The notes: a model not told the origin generated them from the letters alone. Shown: positions 1 to 13,875, counted from the stretch's first letter. The stretch is 64,000 nt of DNA from Corylus avellana (GCF_901000735.1 NC_081544.1:24110264-24174263); one strand, 5' to 3'. Program-made: numbers and translations.

Positions 1-172
1 ATTGAAAATCATAGGAAGAAAGGCCTATTAGAGGCTCTATATGCTTATTACAGAAAACACTCGAGATAAATCTTATTATAAGACGCTTAAATTTATTTTT
101 CATTCAATGATCTCTACAAAAGAGTTGCTTACCCTTTTTATATATAGATTGTGGATCAATCATTGTTAAAGA

Positions 173-1313
<1,141 letters not shown>

Positions 1314-1477
1314 GTTAAAAAAAAAAAAAAGAACTTTTACTTTTTGTAAAGATAACACTTGTTCGATGATTATTTTCTTATGATTAAAGTAAAGCCTCAG
1401 ATAAGTTAGTAGATTCCCGCAGCTATCTATGTTACAACCGACGTGCATTCTGGCTCTACGTGATTTCTCATACCGAC

Positions 1478-1486
1478 TATAAATAG
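1478..1486 (+). promoter_or_regulatory. Putative TATA box of SEO copy 1
   Basis: TATAAATAG lies about 120 bp upstream of the ATG at 1607. The equivalent motif precedes SEO copy 2 (15263-15271), and the surrounding promoter sequence aligns between the two copies. Its position fits a short 5' UTR. Confidence 0.6.
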
Positions 1487-2539
1487 GGCATGCAACCTAT
1501 TGCTGCAGCACAAGCCAACTTCTCTGTTCTTCCCCGAAGTGGCCAAGAGTTTCTAATAAGCTCTCGCGCTTTGTAATACACAACAGAATATCTGATACCG
1601 CTCACCATGTCAGACGAGCAGATCATGAATGAAAAGTTTGACACTGGCTCTGTTTTTGCCATAGCAGAAGACATTCTTAAGCGAACCACCCATATTGTTG
1701 ACAGTATGGTGCAGCAGGTATATATATATATGCTCATCACAGCTCATATGAAGTTTTCTGTTTTTCAGAGCAGTGTTTTGTTGTTTATTGTGTTGAAAAA
1801 TTAGTACATTTGGAAGCTTATAATATAGCATGTTGAGACACCACACAACCCAAAACTTAAGCTCATGAGTTTGGGCCTAACAATACTATATTAACCACTC
1901 ACATTTTTTATATATTTCTAATGTGAAATTCTATTCTTTTTACACTCACACATATACTCAACAACATGTTCGAGAAGTAGCAAGTTGTAGTGATGGTACT
2001 GCCTGTAGTATATATCTTTGTAGTTCACTTGTTATGCTGAATTGTGTGTAATTGGTTTAGTTGTTAAGGAAAAGTTTATTCAAAAAAAAAAAAAAAAAAG
2101 GAGAAAGATGTTTCTTTTTTTCGTACGTTTTTTGGTATTAACTTTTGTCGTAACACTTTCTAGATCAATAAACCTCCCCAGCCTTGTCCTCTTGAAAATG
2201 GCAACGAGATGAGCATTAAGATTTAACACTCGTTAATTATTCTGGAAGAGAACAAGTAGATGGGATGAAGTAATTTTTAATTAGTTTAAATTGAGGAAGG
2301 AGACGACACGTTTTTTCTTTTATTTTAATGAATTTCCCCACATACATATATGTTTGAGTTTTCAAACATAATTTTTTTATCACTTATTATAGGGTTCTCA
2401 GTCACACGAGGAGAAGTTAGAGGAAAAGGCGCCCAAAGCCAGCTTCAGCCCCACACTATACAAACTGATCAAGACACTTTTCTGCGAGCTGGTAATAATT
2501 ACAACGTACCCCCTAAAATCGATGTTGTATCACAAGTAT

Positions 2540-2700
2540 ATTAATATACATATTTGAATAGTACTACTCTAGCAAACTCAAAAGTTTAAGTTAATGAACA
2601 TGGGTCCACTTATATATATTAATTACTGTTTTTCTTTATATTTAATTTTTTAAATTTAAACCTCAACACTAATAATTAAGTGCACTCACAACAATTTTCT
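2540..2700. repeat. Dispersed repeat in SEO copy 1 intron 2
   Basis: AT-rich segment with a recognisable order of words (tatattaatatacat, 'ctcaaaagtttaagttaatg', 'ttaattactgtttttctttata', 'aagtgcactcacaacaattttc'). The same order recurs at 11790-11960 and 12165-12320, so this is one dispersed repeat family with at least three copies here. I see no coding capacity or clear ends. Confidence 0.5.
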
Positions 2701-4489
2701 TGTCTTTCCTTTAATTTTTTTTTGGCATATATATTAGGAATAATATATTATGAATCCGAACATTTTCCATAATAACAAATATATATGCAATGTCAGATGG
2801 CATGCCGGACACCGAGTGAGCAAACTGCCAACGAAACAACAAAGTCAATACTTACCAAACTCAAAAGCTATCCATGGGATGCCAAGGTTTTGCTAACACT
2901 TGTTGCTTTTTCTTTTGAGTACGGGGAATTTTGGCTCCTTGCCCAACTTCACCCATCAAACCCACTGGCCAAATCAGTGGGAATCTTGAAAAGAGTAGAA
3001 GCCATCTTAGAGCCTCAAGGTCTAATTCATAAATACAAGAAAGAGATTGGTGAACTTAACGAGCAGACTAAGGAGACATTGAAAGTCATCAGGTCCATCC
3101 TTGAGTTTGAAAAGCTACCTATCAATAATACAAAGGATGTACCAGCTGCATTATCAACTGCCATGGGCTGTATCTCAGAGGATGTCTACAGGGCTACTAT
3201 AACTACTATTGTAGCTTGCACGACTCAGTTGTCTTGTTTGACTAGCGATGAGTAAGTTCTTCCATGCATGTGTTTGACTTTGACATGTACGTGCTATGTA
3301 TGTTTGGGATGCATTGAGTAGAATTATCTAATGCAAATGTTCATGGTTGCCTGATTTCAGGGACAAGAAACAGGAATTATCTACCTTTGCTGATAAAAGC
3401 AAAAGCACCCTAGAAAATCTAAAGAAGCAGATAAAACTTCGCAATCAACAAATAGGTTAATTAGCCACTGGCGAATTTTAATTTATTCATAAGGAGCACA
3501 TATATGCAATATTATAATGACTTAAAAATAGGAGGCAACAACACAACACTGACAAATTATTTCTTGTTTACTGCAGAAGCTTATAGGAAACTCGAGGAAA
3601 TCATCCGAGCACCTACCGAAATCGTGGCGTTTTTGAAGGAACTGATATTCGCCAAGGATGATGTGCAGCAGCTTTTTGATGGTTCTACTGAAACGCTGGT
3701 CATCTCTTCGGGCACACTTTATAAAAAAGCTTTCTCAATTTTGTACCATATAAATTAAATTGCATCATTAATGGTTAATTAAGACAACGAATTGGTCACT
3801 CTCTTCTCCTTTTCACGCTTGTTCAAAACTTTTGCATTCATCAATATACTGAATTGACTAGAGTCATGGTGACACCCCTAGCTAACACATTCATGCAATT
3901 TGTTGAATATTGTGCTACTTCATTCAAATTATGGGCAATTGCTACATCGATCACGAAAAAATCGATTTAATAGTTAATTTTTAAAATTGTACAGGTTAGC
4001 ATCGACGAGCTGAAAAACAAGAATGTTCTATTGTTCTTTTCTGACTTGAACATCTCCTCCGTTGATGACATGATCTCAATTCTGAAGCCAATCGATGATG
4101 AAATAAGGAAGAAGGATTATCATTATAAAATTCTATGGATCCCAATTGTGGAACAGTGGAGTGATGACGAGAGAAAGAAGTTTGATACGCTGCAGCCTAA
4201 GATGTCGTGGTACATTATGAAGTACTTTTCTGGACCAGTACGTGGAATAAGGTTTATTGAGAAGAAGTGGGAATTCAATAATTCGCCTATCCTCGTGGTG
4301 ATGAATCCGCAAGGAAAAGTGGAGCACCAGAATGCACTCCACATGATTCAAGTGTGGGGAATGAGGGCTTTTCCTTTCACTGAAGCGGAAGAAGAAAAAT
4401 TGGCGAAGGATTCGAATTGGATAGGGGATATAATGGCTGAAATTCAACCAAGTTTGCACGACTCGGTAAGGTTATTTTAAAAAAATTAG

Positions 4490-4897
4490 GGAAACTTCAC
4501 TTAATCTCTTTAAATTTTTAACGCTTTTGCAATCATCAATCCCCCTAAATTTAAAAAATTTCAATTTAGTTTATTCAATTTTAAAAAGTTTTCAATGTCA
4601 CTCAAACTATTAAGGTTTAGGGTTAAATCAAACGGAGTATAAATGAAATGTCCCCGTATACCCCTATATTTAAAAACTATTTAAATAATTAAAAATTCTT
4701 TAAAAAAACATGGGATCCACAGCTTAGCCGTTGGTCAGACTGACAACAATTTTTTTTTTCTTTTCTTTTTTAATATATATTTTTTTAATTTTTAAACATG
4801 ATTATTTTAGGTCTTTTGGTGTTTTCTCTTAAGATTTAATAGAAAATCCTGATGAATGGGTGACATTACGAACTTTTAAAAGTTAGATACACTAAAT

Positions 4898-4964
<67 letters not shown>

Positions 4965-5016
4965 AAGTTCAAGGGGATGATTACAGAAGCGCTGAAAGTT
5001 GAGTAGAGAAGTTTCC
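4490..5016. mobile_element. TIR element in intron 6 of SEO copy 1
   Basis: The left end GGAAACTTCACTTAATCTC and the right end (reverse complement GGAAACTTCTCTACTCAAC) form inverted repeats that continue inward (CGCTT.TG.AATCAT). The interior is AT-rich and contains a TA microsatellite at 4900-4962. No protein is encoded. The ends resemble those of the elements at 9137-11538 and 53764-54209, so these look like related non-autonomous TIR elements. I could not fix an exact target-site duplication. Confidence 0.6.
4900..4962. repeat. (TA)n microsatellite
   Basis: About 31 uninterrupted TA units inside the intron 6 TIR element. Confidence 0.95.
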
Positions 5017-5839
5017 TCTAAAAAATTGAAATGGATATACATTCATAAATATTGCATTTACATGCTTGTACTTTCTCATTGCAAAATTCATAATGTGTAT
5101 TCAAATGAAATTTGAGTTTTGACATATCTCGTACAAATCAGATCAAAGATGAGAAGAAGCACATTTTTTTATATGGAGGCATGGACCATGAGTGGATGAA
5201 ACAATTTAAAGAGAAAGCAAGTGCCCTGGCGAATGATCCGTTTATAAAGGCAACATCTATTTCCATAGAGTTGTTTTCCTTACAAGACAACCCCGGCCAA
5301 TATCCTAAGGCGTTTTTGGAACAAAATACAAAGCCTTTTCTTCTCCAAGTGTGATAAAAAGACCATTAAAAAGTTGCTTTCCTTCAAGACTGAGGAAGGA
5401 TGGGCTATATTGAGCAAAGAGATCTAGAGTGGAGCTAATTGGTGATGCGAAGATCATTATGCGCTTCTTGGATGATTTTAAAAACTGGAAGTTTAATGTG
5501 CGTGAGAAAGGCTTTGGAGGTTGTTTCGAAGAGTACCATATCAATGATCAGTACCCCTGCAGCCATATTGTCATCCCATTCACTGCTGGACAGATCCCAA
5601 AGAAAATGGAATGCCCTCGTTGTCCCCGCTTAATGGAGTCTTCTGTCACGTTCAAGTGTTGCCATGGCCATGAAGATTGACGATGCTACGAATTAACGTG
5701 CTACATTAGATGGCATATATGCATGCAACCTCTCTAATTTAGATCTTTATTAATACCTCTACTAAATAATGGTGTTTGCACTAAGTTTGTAATCAATATC
5801 ACTAATAGTATGGTGGAGTTGGTGTGTAATATATACTAC

Positions 5840-5845
5840 AATAAA
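5840..5845 (+). other. Putative poly(A) signal of SEO copy 1
   Basis: AATAAA lies 160 bp after the cysteine motif end. The surrounding 3' UTR (tactacAATAAAgggcatc...gattgcgtttgaag) is conserved at 51390 after SEO copy 2 and at 61764 in the duplicate, which supports its role. Confidence 0.5.
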
Positions 5846-5849
5846 GGGC

Positions 5850-8035
5850 ATCTTGATTGCGTTTGAAGCCTGATGCCTATGTTATGGAACGTGTGCATGT
5901 AATACTTTAATTTTCATGTTGGAATTGGACGTTTGCTTCGTTATGCATAAAAGATGAAAAATTCAATATTTGTGATTGTATTTCCTCACCTACCCATTTG
6001 TTGGATTTTCATTCACTTATATAAGGAGTACATGCATATATACTACTATGTAGCAGAGACATTCACGAATAAATGATTGAATCCACAGTAATTTTGTAGC
6101 AATACTACTCTCAATAGATTTATACTATACTTTAAGGTGGTTCGACATATAGCTTACATTCACATACTAAAGCATCAATAGACTACATATTTATTTGGTA
6201 TATGATTTCAGTACATAGCTCTATTTATAGAGCTTTGACATAATTTCAAATACAAAACAAATTCCTTGACTTAAGGGTAATTAATAACAAATCAAATCAA
6301 CAAAAATCACAAATTAAATCCTCATTAATCAAGAGGATTTATATCCTTAACAGTTTTTGAGAGCTCCACTAAATTAAATTCGAACCCAAAAAGACACAAT
6401 AAGCTCCTATGGAGCGTCCATTGTCTGTGAAGAAAATAATAATGAAATAAAATAAAAGCGAAAAAAATAGACAAATCAATTTTATGTGGTTTAATCCATG
6501 ACCTATATCTCCATAATAAATCCCTAAGGCTACATTTGCTCTTATTCAATTGATGATTTTACAATACAGATGATTCTTATTTATAGGAAGATAGAGAGAA
6601 TACAAAATGGTATGGTTGATAAAATCAAATCATAATTGAATATATTTGATTTGATTTTATCAATTACAATCAATGCTAATATATTCCCATAATATCAAAT
6701 CTCACACAATATATTATAATATCTCTCTTCAAACTTAAGGTGAAAGATTGTGAAATCTTGAGTTTGAGTTTGAAATAAGTTGACAATGATGAGCGGTAGA
6801 GGAAGTTTGGACCTTTAGCAACAATAGGTAGAAAATCTTCAAAATTATAAGGCCAACCATGGCCCAAGATGAAAGCGAACAAAGAGTTGAAATGAGGCCA
6901 ACCATAGGTCTGAGTTTTAAATATTACCACAAAGGCCGTACATAAATGGGCCAACTATGGGCCATATATGAGAGCCAACTATGGGCTGAATTTGGCCTAA
7001 GTTTTTAACAATACCATGAAAGCCAAATAAATTGGGCCAACAAAGGGGCAAAATATAGGCAATTTGGCTTTTTTTTTTTGGCATGGTCAATTCCCATCGT
7101 AGCCTTTTTTTTCTTCTCATTTTTATTATTATTGTTATTTTTTCATTGAACGAACCAATCCAGCGCAACTTCACACCCTGCATCTCCACCACACAAACAA
7201 TACCTCACTTTTTTTTTCCCCTCACAACCTCAATCGAATTGCAATCGGGGGAATATCAAACATTTACAATGAGAATAACCAACTACTTTGATTGTTGAAG
7301 GGATTTTTGACGCTGCTTTGGCTTGACTTCTTCTAGGCTTCTAGCATACCTCATCGACTATGGACTTGTGGGCGTGAGCGCAAAAGCGTCGTGGATCTTA
7401 GAACCAATTTTTTCCAAGGGGATGTAGTCTTCCTTAATTCTCAGTCTTTGCCAGATGGAAGAGAAATTCCGTGAAGACAAAGTGGCTACATAACACACAA
7501 GTGAGACAACCAAAAAAAGGGCGACGGCGCTTGCGTTGAGAACCGAACAAAAGTGGATATAAAATAAAATAGACAAATGAATTTTACGTGCTAGGTAGAC
7601 TAAGGATGAACCTTGTAACCTAGCTCATAAAGGAGGATCTATTAATACTTTTTTGTGTGCTCTGGAGAAATATAATGGAATCATCATTTACTGTAAATGA
7701 ATCACCTAAACAAGATGCTTGAATTAATGTCTCAAGTTGATCATATTAGCACTCATTATTGTTTTCATTATAGTTCCTCCAATCATTAAGAGTTAGCTGT
7801 GAGATAGCAAGATCGGCTGTGGAAGGAGTTGGTAGTCAGTTTATAAATGTGAGGAAAAACTTCACTTTTTGACTAGTTTTTGGGGTTGAGAGAGACCCAA
7901 GACCACTCAATACTGGTATCACTCTGATGCAGGGCCCGATGTGTGAGGGGGAGATTGTTGGAGTTATCCTACATCAGCTGTGGAAGGGGTTGGTGGTCAA
8001 ATTTAGAAGTGTGAGGGAAAGCCACACAAGACCAC
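5850..8035. other. Intergenic stretch without a recognised gene
   Basis: AT-rich sequence. At 6840-7040 there is a low-complexity stretch with repeated 'ggccaac.atgggcc' words, seen again at 12535-12640. A minus-strand open frame at 7358-7576 (72 codons, one hydrophobic segment) has no family that I recognise. At 7900-7990 there is a 'gatgtgtgagggggagattgttgga' type phrase often seen at retroelement ends. No complete gene or element could be bounded. Confidence 0.4.
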
Positions 8036-8039
8036 TCAA

Positions 8040-8255
8040 CAATAACGACTCATGAAAAACCAATAACCACATCTGCAATATCACTTCAAAAGGACTAGTC
8101 AATTTGAAGCTTTTTTAAAATCTATTATAAAGCTTAATTTTACCTAGTAACTAGGCAATGTGAAACTTATTACTTATAACTATCTTTATATATAAACCAC
8201 TCACTCTATGTATGCTACTTCGATCATCTTCTCAATATGAGAACGAGGTATTACA
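8040..8255 (-). mobile_element. Solo LTR of the TRIM family found at 58854-59369
   Basis: The reverse complement runs from TGTAATACCTCG to about 8040 and aligns over its whole length with the LTR of the TRIM at 58854-59062. Shared words include the 'ccacatctgc', 'actagtcaattt', 'acctagta.ctaggcaatgtg' and 'ccactctatgt' segments. No second LTR, primer-binding site or polypurine tract adjoins it, so it is a solo or truncated copy. Confidence 0.65.
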
Positions 8256-8398
8256 TAGACTCTGATGCATTTGAGTCTGTCCAATTAATGTGGTTGCTTT
8301 TGGGTGATGCAGTACATATGCTTTCTTTGTTTGCTTTTGTTGGCCTTATTGAGCAAATGCTCCCAACTTTCAATGATTTGTTCTTGAAATTGTCACAG

Positions 8399-8756
8399 GG
8401 ATGGTAGCTTCCCTGTTTCATTTATCAAAAAGTGTCTTGTGAAAAAGTTGGATCTTGCTAGCGAGGCTGAGGTAACTTTTCCCCTTTGTCGACAAAAAAG
8501 AAAATTTTCTGTATGGCGCATCTTTTTCTATACTCAGGTTGTATTGGGAATTTGTTGCTAAATTTGAGTGCTGCTAAAAAAATCCTTACAGGTGGAGATC
8601 TTGTTGTGGGGTTAGCCATTGATTTCTACACAGCAACTTCACGACTTGGTAGACATGTGGTTGCAGACAAAACCAACATCAGAAAGAATACAGACATCTG
8701 TGGGTAGCTCAGCCAAGGATTTCGTGATGGTTCTGTCATATGGTCGAAGCGCTTAG
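8399..8756 (+). pseudogene. RAWUL-domain fragment of a DRIP-like RING E3 ligase
   Basis: Two exon pieces, 8399-8471 and 8592-8756, with AG/GT borders. They translate to DGSFPVSFIKKCLVKKLDL..EAE and then VEILLWG, a stop, and QQLHDLVDMWLQT...VGSSAKDFVMVLSYGR. This matches the C-terminal ubiquitin-like RAWUL domain of plant DREB2A-interacting (DRIP) RING proteins as I know them. One in-frame TAG replaces the expected Q (of GQP) in exon 2. The RING domain and upstream exons are absent. It is a broken 3' fragment, probably left by duplication or transposon capture. It is not continuous with any neighbour. Confidence 0.7.
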
Positions 8757-9136
8757 CCCCCATGAACATGTTTCAATGATGCTTAGAGTCACCTCTATCT
8801 CCACAGTGATCTCAGTCAAGGCAATCCAAGGCAATTTTAATCTTCCCAGCATGCGTTTGCCTGGAAAGTCTTCAATTCCCCTATGTTTTGTTGCATCCAC
8901 GCGTGCGTACCTATGCTATATTCATGGCGTGTGGCGTAGACATGGGCTACATCTTTATTGAACAACTTTTTATTGATAAAACTGTGATAAATGCCTATTT
9001 ACAGGCCATATGAATGAATAATATAAGGAATTTAACTCGCCTAATAGGACATCCCAGATTTTAATGTGCCTTTCAAACTCAAGGTGTAAGCAATAAATTT
9101 GACATTGTTTTTGCATGGCAGTTTTTTGTTTTTTTA

Positions 9137-11538
9137 GAAACTTCATTTTGGATCCTTGAACTACCACCGCTTTTGACAAGCTCCTCTCAAACTTCAAAAC
9201 CTCTCACTTTGTACCCTTGAACTTTCAATTTCTATCACTTTGGACTCTTTCAACAATTTTTGCCATTAAAACTTTTAAAAAGACAAAATTACCCTTTAAT
9301 TTTATTTTTATTAAAAAAGAAAAAAATGAAAAAAAAAAAAAAAAGGTTTCAAGGGGGCCCAACCATGGGTCACCTTGTGATTTTTTTAATTTTTTAATTT
9401 TTTAATTTTTAATTTTTTAATTTGACATAGTTGGATAAATTTGAAATTTTATAAAAATGTCAGGAGTATAAACATTATTGTAGGGGTGCAAAGGCGGTTA
9501 CGGTTAGCGGTTAGTGGCAATAACCGCTAACCGTAACCGCCCTAGCGGTTACCGGTTAGCGGTTAGTGGCCGGTTAGCGGTTAGTGAAATAGATAACCGC
9601 CCGCTAACCGCTTTTTTAAAATTAGGCTTTTTTTGGGCTTTTTGGGCTTATTTTTTTGGGCTTTTTTTTACCCTCATTTTTTTTTCTTGTATTTTTAATA
9701 TCTTCTTGGGCCCAATTGCTATAAATATTTGAATTGTCATTGGATCATATGATTAAGTGTTGATCTTATAAACTTACAAACAAACAAAAATACTTCAATT
9801 GTAGTTATAAGTAACACATTGTTTAATCCAATGTCAATTACTTAATTTGATATTATATGAATCACATTGTCATTGTCATTGTACATGAATAATTGATTAA
9901 GTATTGGAATTGTAATTGGATCATATAGTTAAATATTTATCTTATACATTTATATTATTCAATATGCATATAATATAACTATAAGCAATTATATATATAT
10001 AAAATTCAAAATTGTTCAAAATTGTTAATTTTCTTTTTTTTTGTTTCTTTCAAAAAATGGTTAAATTTCTTTTTCTAAAAAATGTTCAAAAAATACATTA
10101 ATACTTCAATTGTGATTATAAGTAACACATTGTTGAATCTAATGTCAATTACTTAATTTGATATTATATAATAATATAGTCTCATTAAATTATATCATAT
10201 GATTCATATGATTAATTATTTAAATTCTTATCATATTTACTTATAATCTTTTTTCTTTGAATTGAACTTAATATCTAATGGTAAATGGCAATGTTCAAAC
10301 TCCTAAATCCTAAATTCCTAAAGTATCTAATAATGCTTTAATTAAATTGTAGACTTGTAGTTATAAGTAACATATTGTTTAATTCAATTGAATCAATTGT
10401 GATTATCATTGTACATGAATCATATGATTAACTTGTAGACTTATGACTTATGAGTTATGTCATATTATATATGTATTATTTATTATTATATAATCATATG
10501 ATTTAATGATCAAGTCATCATGTGATATAATCATATCAATTATAGTGATAATATATAAATTACTAAAATTATAATGATAATACATTAATACTTAAATTGT
10601 GTTTATAAGTAACACATTGGTCATTGTTTAATCCAATGTCAATTACTTAATTTGATATTATACGAATCATATCATCATTGTACATTAATAATATGATTCA
10701 CTTGAAGTCTTGAATAAAGTATTTGAATTGTCATTGAATCATATGATTAACTATTGATATTATACATTTATATTATTCATATACATATGTAGACTTATAT
10801 AGACTTATAAGTTTATAACATACATTGAAAATAAGTCTCTAGATATTTAATTGTTGTATTAGTATGAATTGGTATACTTATGAGTTATGTCATATTATAT
10901 ATGTATAATTTGTTATTATATAATCAAATGATTTAATAATCAATCTCATGTGATATAATCAAATAAATTATAGTGATAATATATTAATACTCAAATTGTG
11001 ATTTAATTATTTTTTAAAAAAAATTGTGATTTAATGATCAAGTGATTATATGATATAATCATATAAATTATAGTGATAATATATTAATACTCAAATTGTG
11101 ATTTAATTATTTTTAAAAAAAATTGTGATTTAATAATCAAGTGATTATGTTATATGTATAAATATTTTTATAATTATAATTATAAAAATATATTATATAA
11201 AAAAGCGGTTAGCGGTTAGCGGTTACGGTTAGTAGACCCAATAACCGCTAACCGCTAACCGCTAGGCGGTTATAGCGGTTAGGCGGTTAGCGGTTAATGC
11301 GGTTAGACGGTTAGGCGGTTAGGCGGTTGGCGGTTATAGCGGTTAGCGGTTAGCGGGCGGTTAAAAACCGCCCGCCTTTGCACCCCTACATTATTGTCTA
11401 ACTTTTAGTGTTTAAAATCTAACGGAGGGGTTTAAAGTGATAGTAATTGAAAGTAGAGGAGTCCAAAGTGAGAGGTTTTGAAGTTTGAGGGGGGCATGTC
11501 AAAAGTTGTGGTAGTTTAAGGGTTCAAAGTGAAGTTCC
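9137..11538. mobile_element. TIR element hosting a nested hAT
   Basis: The left arm (9137-9300; GAAACTTCATTTTGGATCCTT) and the right arm (11395-11538) are inverted repeats of about 150 bp, including matching 'tcaaacttcaaaacctctcac' type text. The core is now filled by the hAT element at 9481-11388, so the original element was only about 490 bp. It is non-coding and related in its ends to the elements at 4490-5016 and 53764-54209. Confidence 0.65.
9481..11388. mobile_element. Non-autonomous hAT element, 1,908 bp
   Basis: The ends TAGGGGTGCAAA...TTTGCACCCCTA are perfect 12-bp inverted repeats. They are flanked by a perfect 8-bp duplication, CATTATTG at 9473-9480 and 11389-11396, diagnostic of hAT. 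Just inside each end are clustered copies of GCGGTTAGCGGTTA and its complement (9490-9615, 11200-11370), the usual place for hAT transposase-binding subterminal repeats. The interior is extremely AT-rich and contains four diverged copies of a segment including 'ataagtaacacattgtt' (9805, 10110, 10360, 10600). There is no transposase frame. Confidence 0.92.
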
Positions 11539-11544
11539 CCCACT

Positions 11545-13395
11545 ACTTCCAATTTTTTTTTTTGTTTTAACTACACAATTTAACGAGTTGATTTGCTGTA
11601 CTTGGCTAGATGACTACGTGTTGACTGACTCGGCTATTGGCATGAAGTGAATGGTGGCTAAGACTAGCAAGCAGTGGTGGCTTGGAGACGGTGGCGAGTG
11701 ACCATGACAAGTGACAAGTGACAATGGGACAATGGGACAATGGCAGAAGATAGTTGCCGGGGATGATAGCCATTAGGGAGAAAAGCATGTAGGAAGTCAA
11801 ACAAGAGTAAATTAATATACATACTAGGATACCATCAACTTTTAGTCCAAAAACTTAAGCTAATAAACTTCAGTCACTTAGGTATATTAATTACTCATTT
11901 TTCTTCATACTTTATCAATGTGTGACATAATACTTACAAGTGCATTCACAATAATTTTTTTCCTCACTCGTGATTCTCTTCACATTGACCCAACTTCCTC
12001 TCATGTATGAGTCGTTTACACAAGAGTGTCACGCGTGCTCTTAAAGCTACCACACTGTTTTTGTCGGAGTTAAACCAAAATCATCGAACCAAGATACTCG
12101 TATCAATAGCGGAAGCTAATCAGGGCTAATACTAATTGTTAGGGGGAGAAACACCTAGGGAGTCAAACAAGATCAAGTTAAAATACATATTAGGACATCA
12201 CTTATAACTCAAAAGCCTAAGATAATGGGCTTTTGTCTACTTAATATATTAACTATTATTTTTTCTTTATACGTTATCAATGAAGGACACAACACTCATA
12301 AATGTACTCACCACAAAGACAATGGCTAGAGGTAACTTTATAAGGTCATTAAATGTGGCGGGATATAATGGCTAGAGGTGATTGGTTATGGTGGCCAAAG
12401 ATGATAACTAGGAAGCGATAATAAGAGACAAGGCTGAAGGCCGGAGATGGTGGCCGAAGGTGGTGGGATACAATGGCTAGAAGTGATCAATTATTCTGGT
12501 GTAGTAACTAAGGACATCAATGCGGTGGCTAGATAATCTGGCCAACAATGGGCCATTAAAATTGGGCTAGCTAATGGGTTGTTGAAACTGGGCCAACTAT
12601 AGGCCAATGGTGGGCAGGGAGTTGGCCCAAATTAGTTTAGTCTTACATGGCTATGTTTACTATTAAAAAGTGCTCCATAAGGCTACACATTTATTGAATT
12701 ACTTTTGTTAATAGTACAAGGACAATGCTATTTATATCCAGTCATATGAATGTGTTAGGATTTTGTAATTGGCTTATTGGGTGTCAAAAACTGTACTTTA
12801 TGTTTTTTGGAATTTGGGTACGTAGTTATGGATTGTGTTTTGTCAAGATAATTTTGCCATAAGAAGAAAAGGGGATAAAAGCCATTCATGTAAGTTTTAA
12901 TTTTATATATTTTCTTTTTTAATTTTAAGAATAATCTGAGAAGGAGAGAAGAAAACAATGAGGAATATAATTTATAAACAAGGACCATACTTATTCTTTA
13001 AGCAAATTAAAGAACATAATTAATTTACAAACTAGGACCATAATTAATATATAAACAAAGATTGATCGTGTTTCCTATTAGAAACAGGGAGTACTTTTTT
13101 TTGTTTCCAGAGAGATGTTAATGGCTGTCGCTGTCGGTTGTCCGCATTGGCTCCAAAGGTTGCTGGTCTTTGGTGCTTTGGCATTTTGAGCTCTTTAACT
13201 TTAACCCACTAGTACTGTAACCTCTCTTCAAGCAAAGAATGCTTGGAAAAAGAGGCAAGAAAACCAACTCATATTATCATATAAACCACCTCGTTCTTTC
13301 TCTAGACTGCAGTAACCAGTCTCTTTCTTTTTATCATACTGTCAAAGAATATGTTCTTTGGACACTAATACGTATACGTATCGCTCTCTTTCCCC
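11545..13395. other. Intergenic repeat-rich stretch, no gene recognised
   Basis: Contains two copies of a dispersed repeat (11790-11960 and 12165-12320, same family as 2540-2700), a G-rich degenerate stretch with repeated 'gatggtggc' and 'gtggctaga' words (11640-12540), and the 'ggccaac.atgggcc' type repeat at 12535-12640. No coding frame has a recognisable domain. Confidence 0.4.
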
Positions 13396-13399
13396 AAGC

Positions 13400-13520
13400 T
13401 TTTTTTTTTTATTTTTTTTTATTTGGCATGTTCACACATGGGGAGCGGGAGGGATATTTTGAATCAGTAACTTCCGTTTCATGAGGCGTAATCTCCTGAC
13501 GATTGAGCTACCATTTGGAG
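13400..13520 (-). mobile_element. tRNA-derived SINE (minus strand)
   Basis: Read on the minus strand it begins near 'ccaaatggTAGCTCAATCG' (pol III A-box-like), continues with 'cgcctcatgaaacggaagttactgattcaaaa' (degenerate B box) and ends in a poly(A) tract (T run at 13400-13425). It is a diverged copy of the plus-strand SINE 360 bp away. Confidence 0.7.
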
Positions 13521-13699
13521 AAAAAGTTAACAACAATGACCACTGATTGAACTACCCCTTAGAATATGAGCATTTTGAGCTACCTCTTGAAAGATTTGAG
13601 CTAGTGACCACCTTGGTGTATACATACCACTCTCTTTCCCCCACCAATCTTTAGCTAAATAGGTTCTTACAAGATCTTTTTAAGCAAGAAAAACATAGT

Positions 13700-13866
13700 C
13701 AAGGGTCCCTCCGAAACTTATTTTTCATTGGATGATTTCCACACAGAAAAAATAAAATAAAATAAAAAGCTTATCCCTTTATATGGATAAATTAAAGACT
13801 AAAGAAAGAGTATATCTCTAATGTTTGTAAAGATATCTTGTTGTCTCTATTTATGATTAAAGTATC
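13700..13866 (+). other. Third copy of SEO upstream sequence
   Basis: 'tttttcattggatgatttcc', 'aaagagtatat...tttgtaaagata.c.tgttgt' and 'atgattaaagta' occur in the same order as in the upstream regions of SEO copy 1 (60-130, 1330-1400) and SEO copy 2 (14845-14870, 15075-15150). This may mark the promoter of a lost SEO copy or a local duplication. No SEO exon follows before the SINE at 13876. Confidence 0.45.
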
Positions 13867-13875
13867 AATTATTGT

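Larger units (their letters stand above)
1607..5680 (+). pseudogene. SEO: SEO copy 1: seven exons, last exon frameshifted
   Basis: Sieve element occlusion (P-protein) family; such proteins build filaments in phloem sieve elements. Exons deduced from splice borders and alignment to the intact copy at 51786-55225: 1607-1717, 2393-2491, 2797-3251, 3361-3455, 3577-3698, 3995-4465, 5142-5680. Phases are consistent through exon 6 (451 codons). Exon 1 is shorter than in copies 2 and 3 because the IYATHVH segment is missing. Exon 6 carries the thioredoxin-like middle region (NVLLFFSDLNIS, WIPIVEQW, WGMRAFPF). In exon 7 the frame shifts near 5305, and read straight the protein stops at 5354 (about 521 residues). 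A second shift is needed near 5425 to reach the SEO C-terminal cysteine motif CPRCPRLME..FKCCH (about 5610-5670). As assembled it lacks that motif, so pseudogene is the likelier reading; two sequencing errors are the alternative. The exon 5 donor (GTCATC) is weak. Confidence 0.85.

Noticed and set aside
7358..7576. 72-codon minus-strand frame with one hydrophobic stretch
   Set aside because: No homologue that I recognise, no splice partners, and a repeat-rich setting; not called as a gene.
9490..9620. GGTTAGCGGTTA repeats as telomere-like DNA
   Set aside because: They are subterminal motifs of a hAT element with clear ends and an 8-bp target-site duplication.
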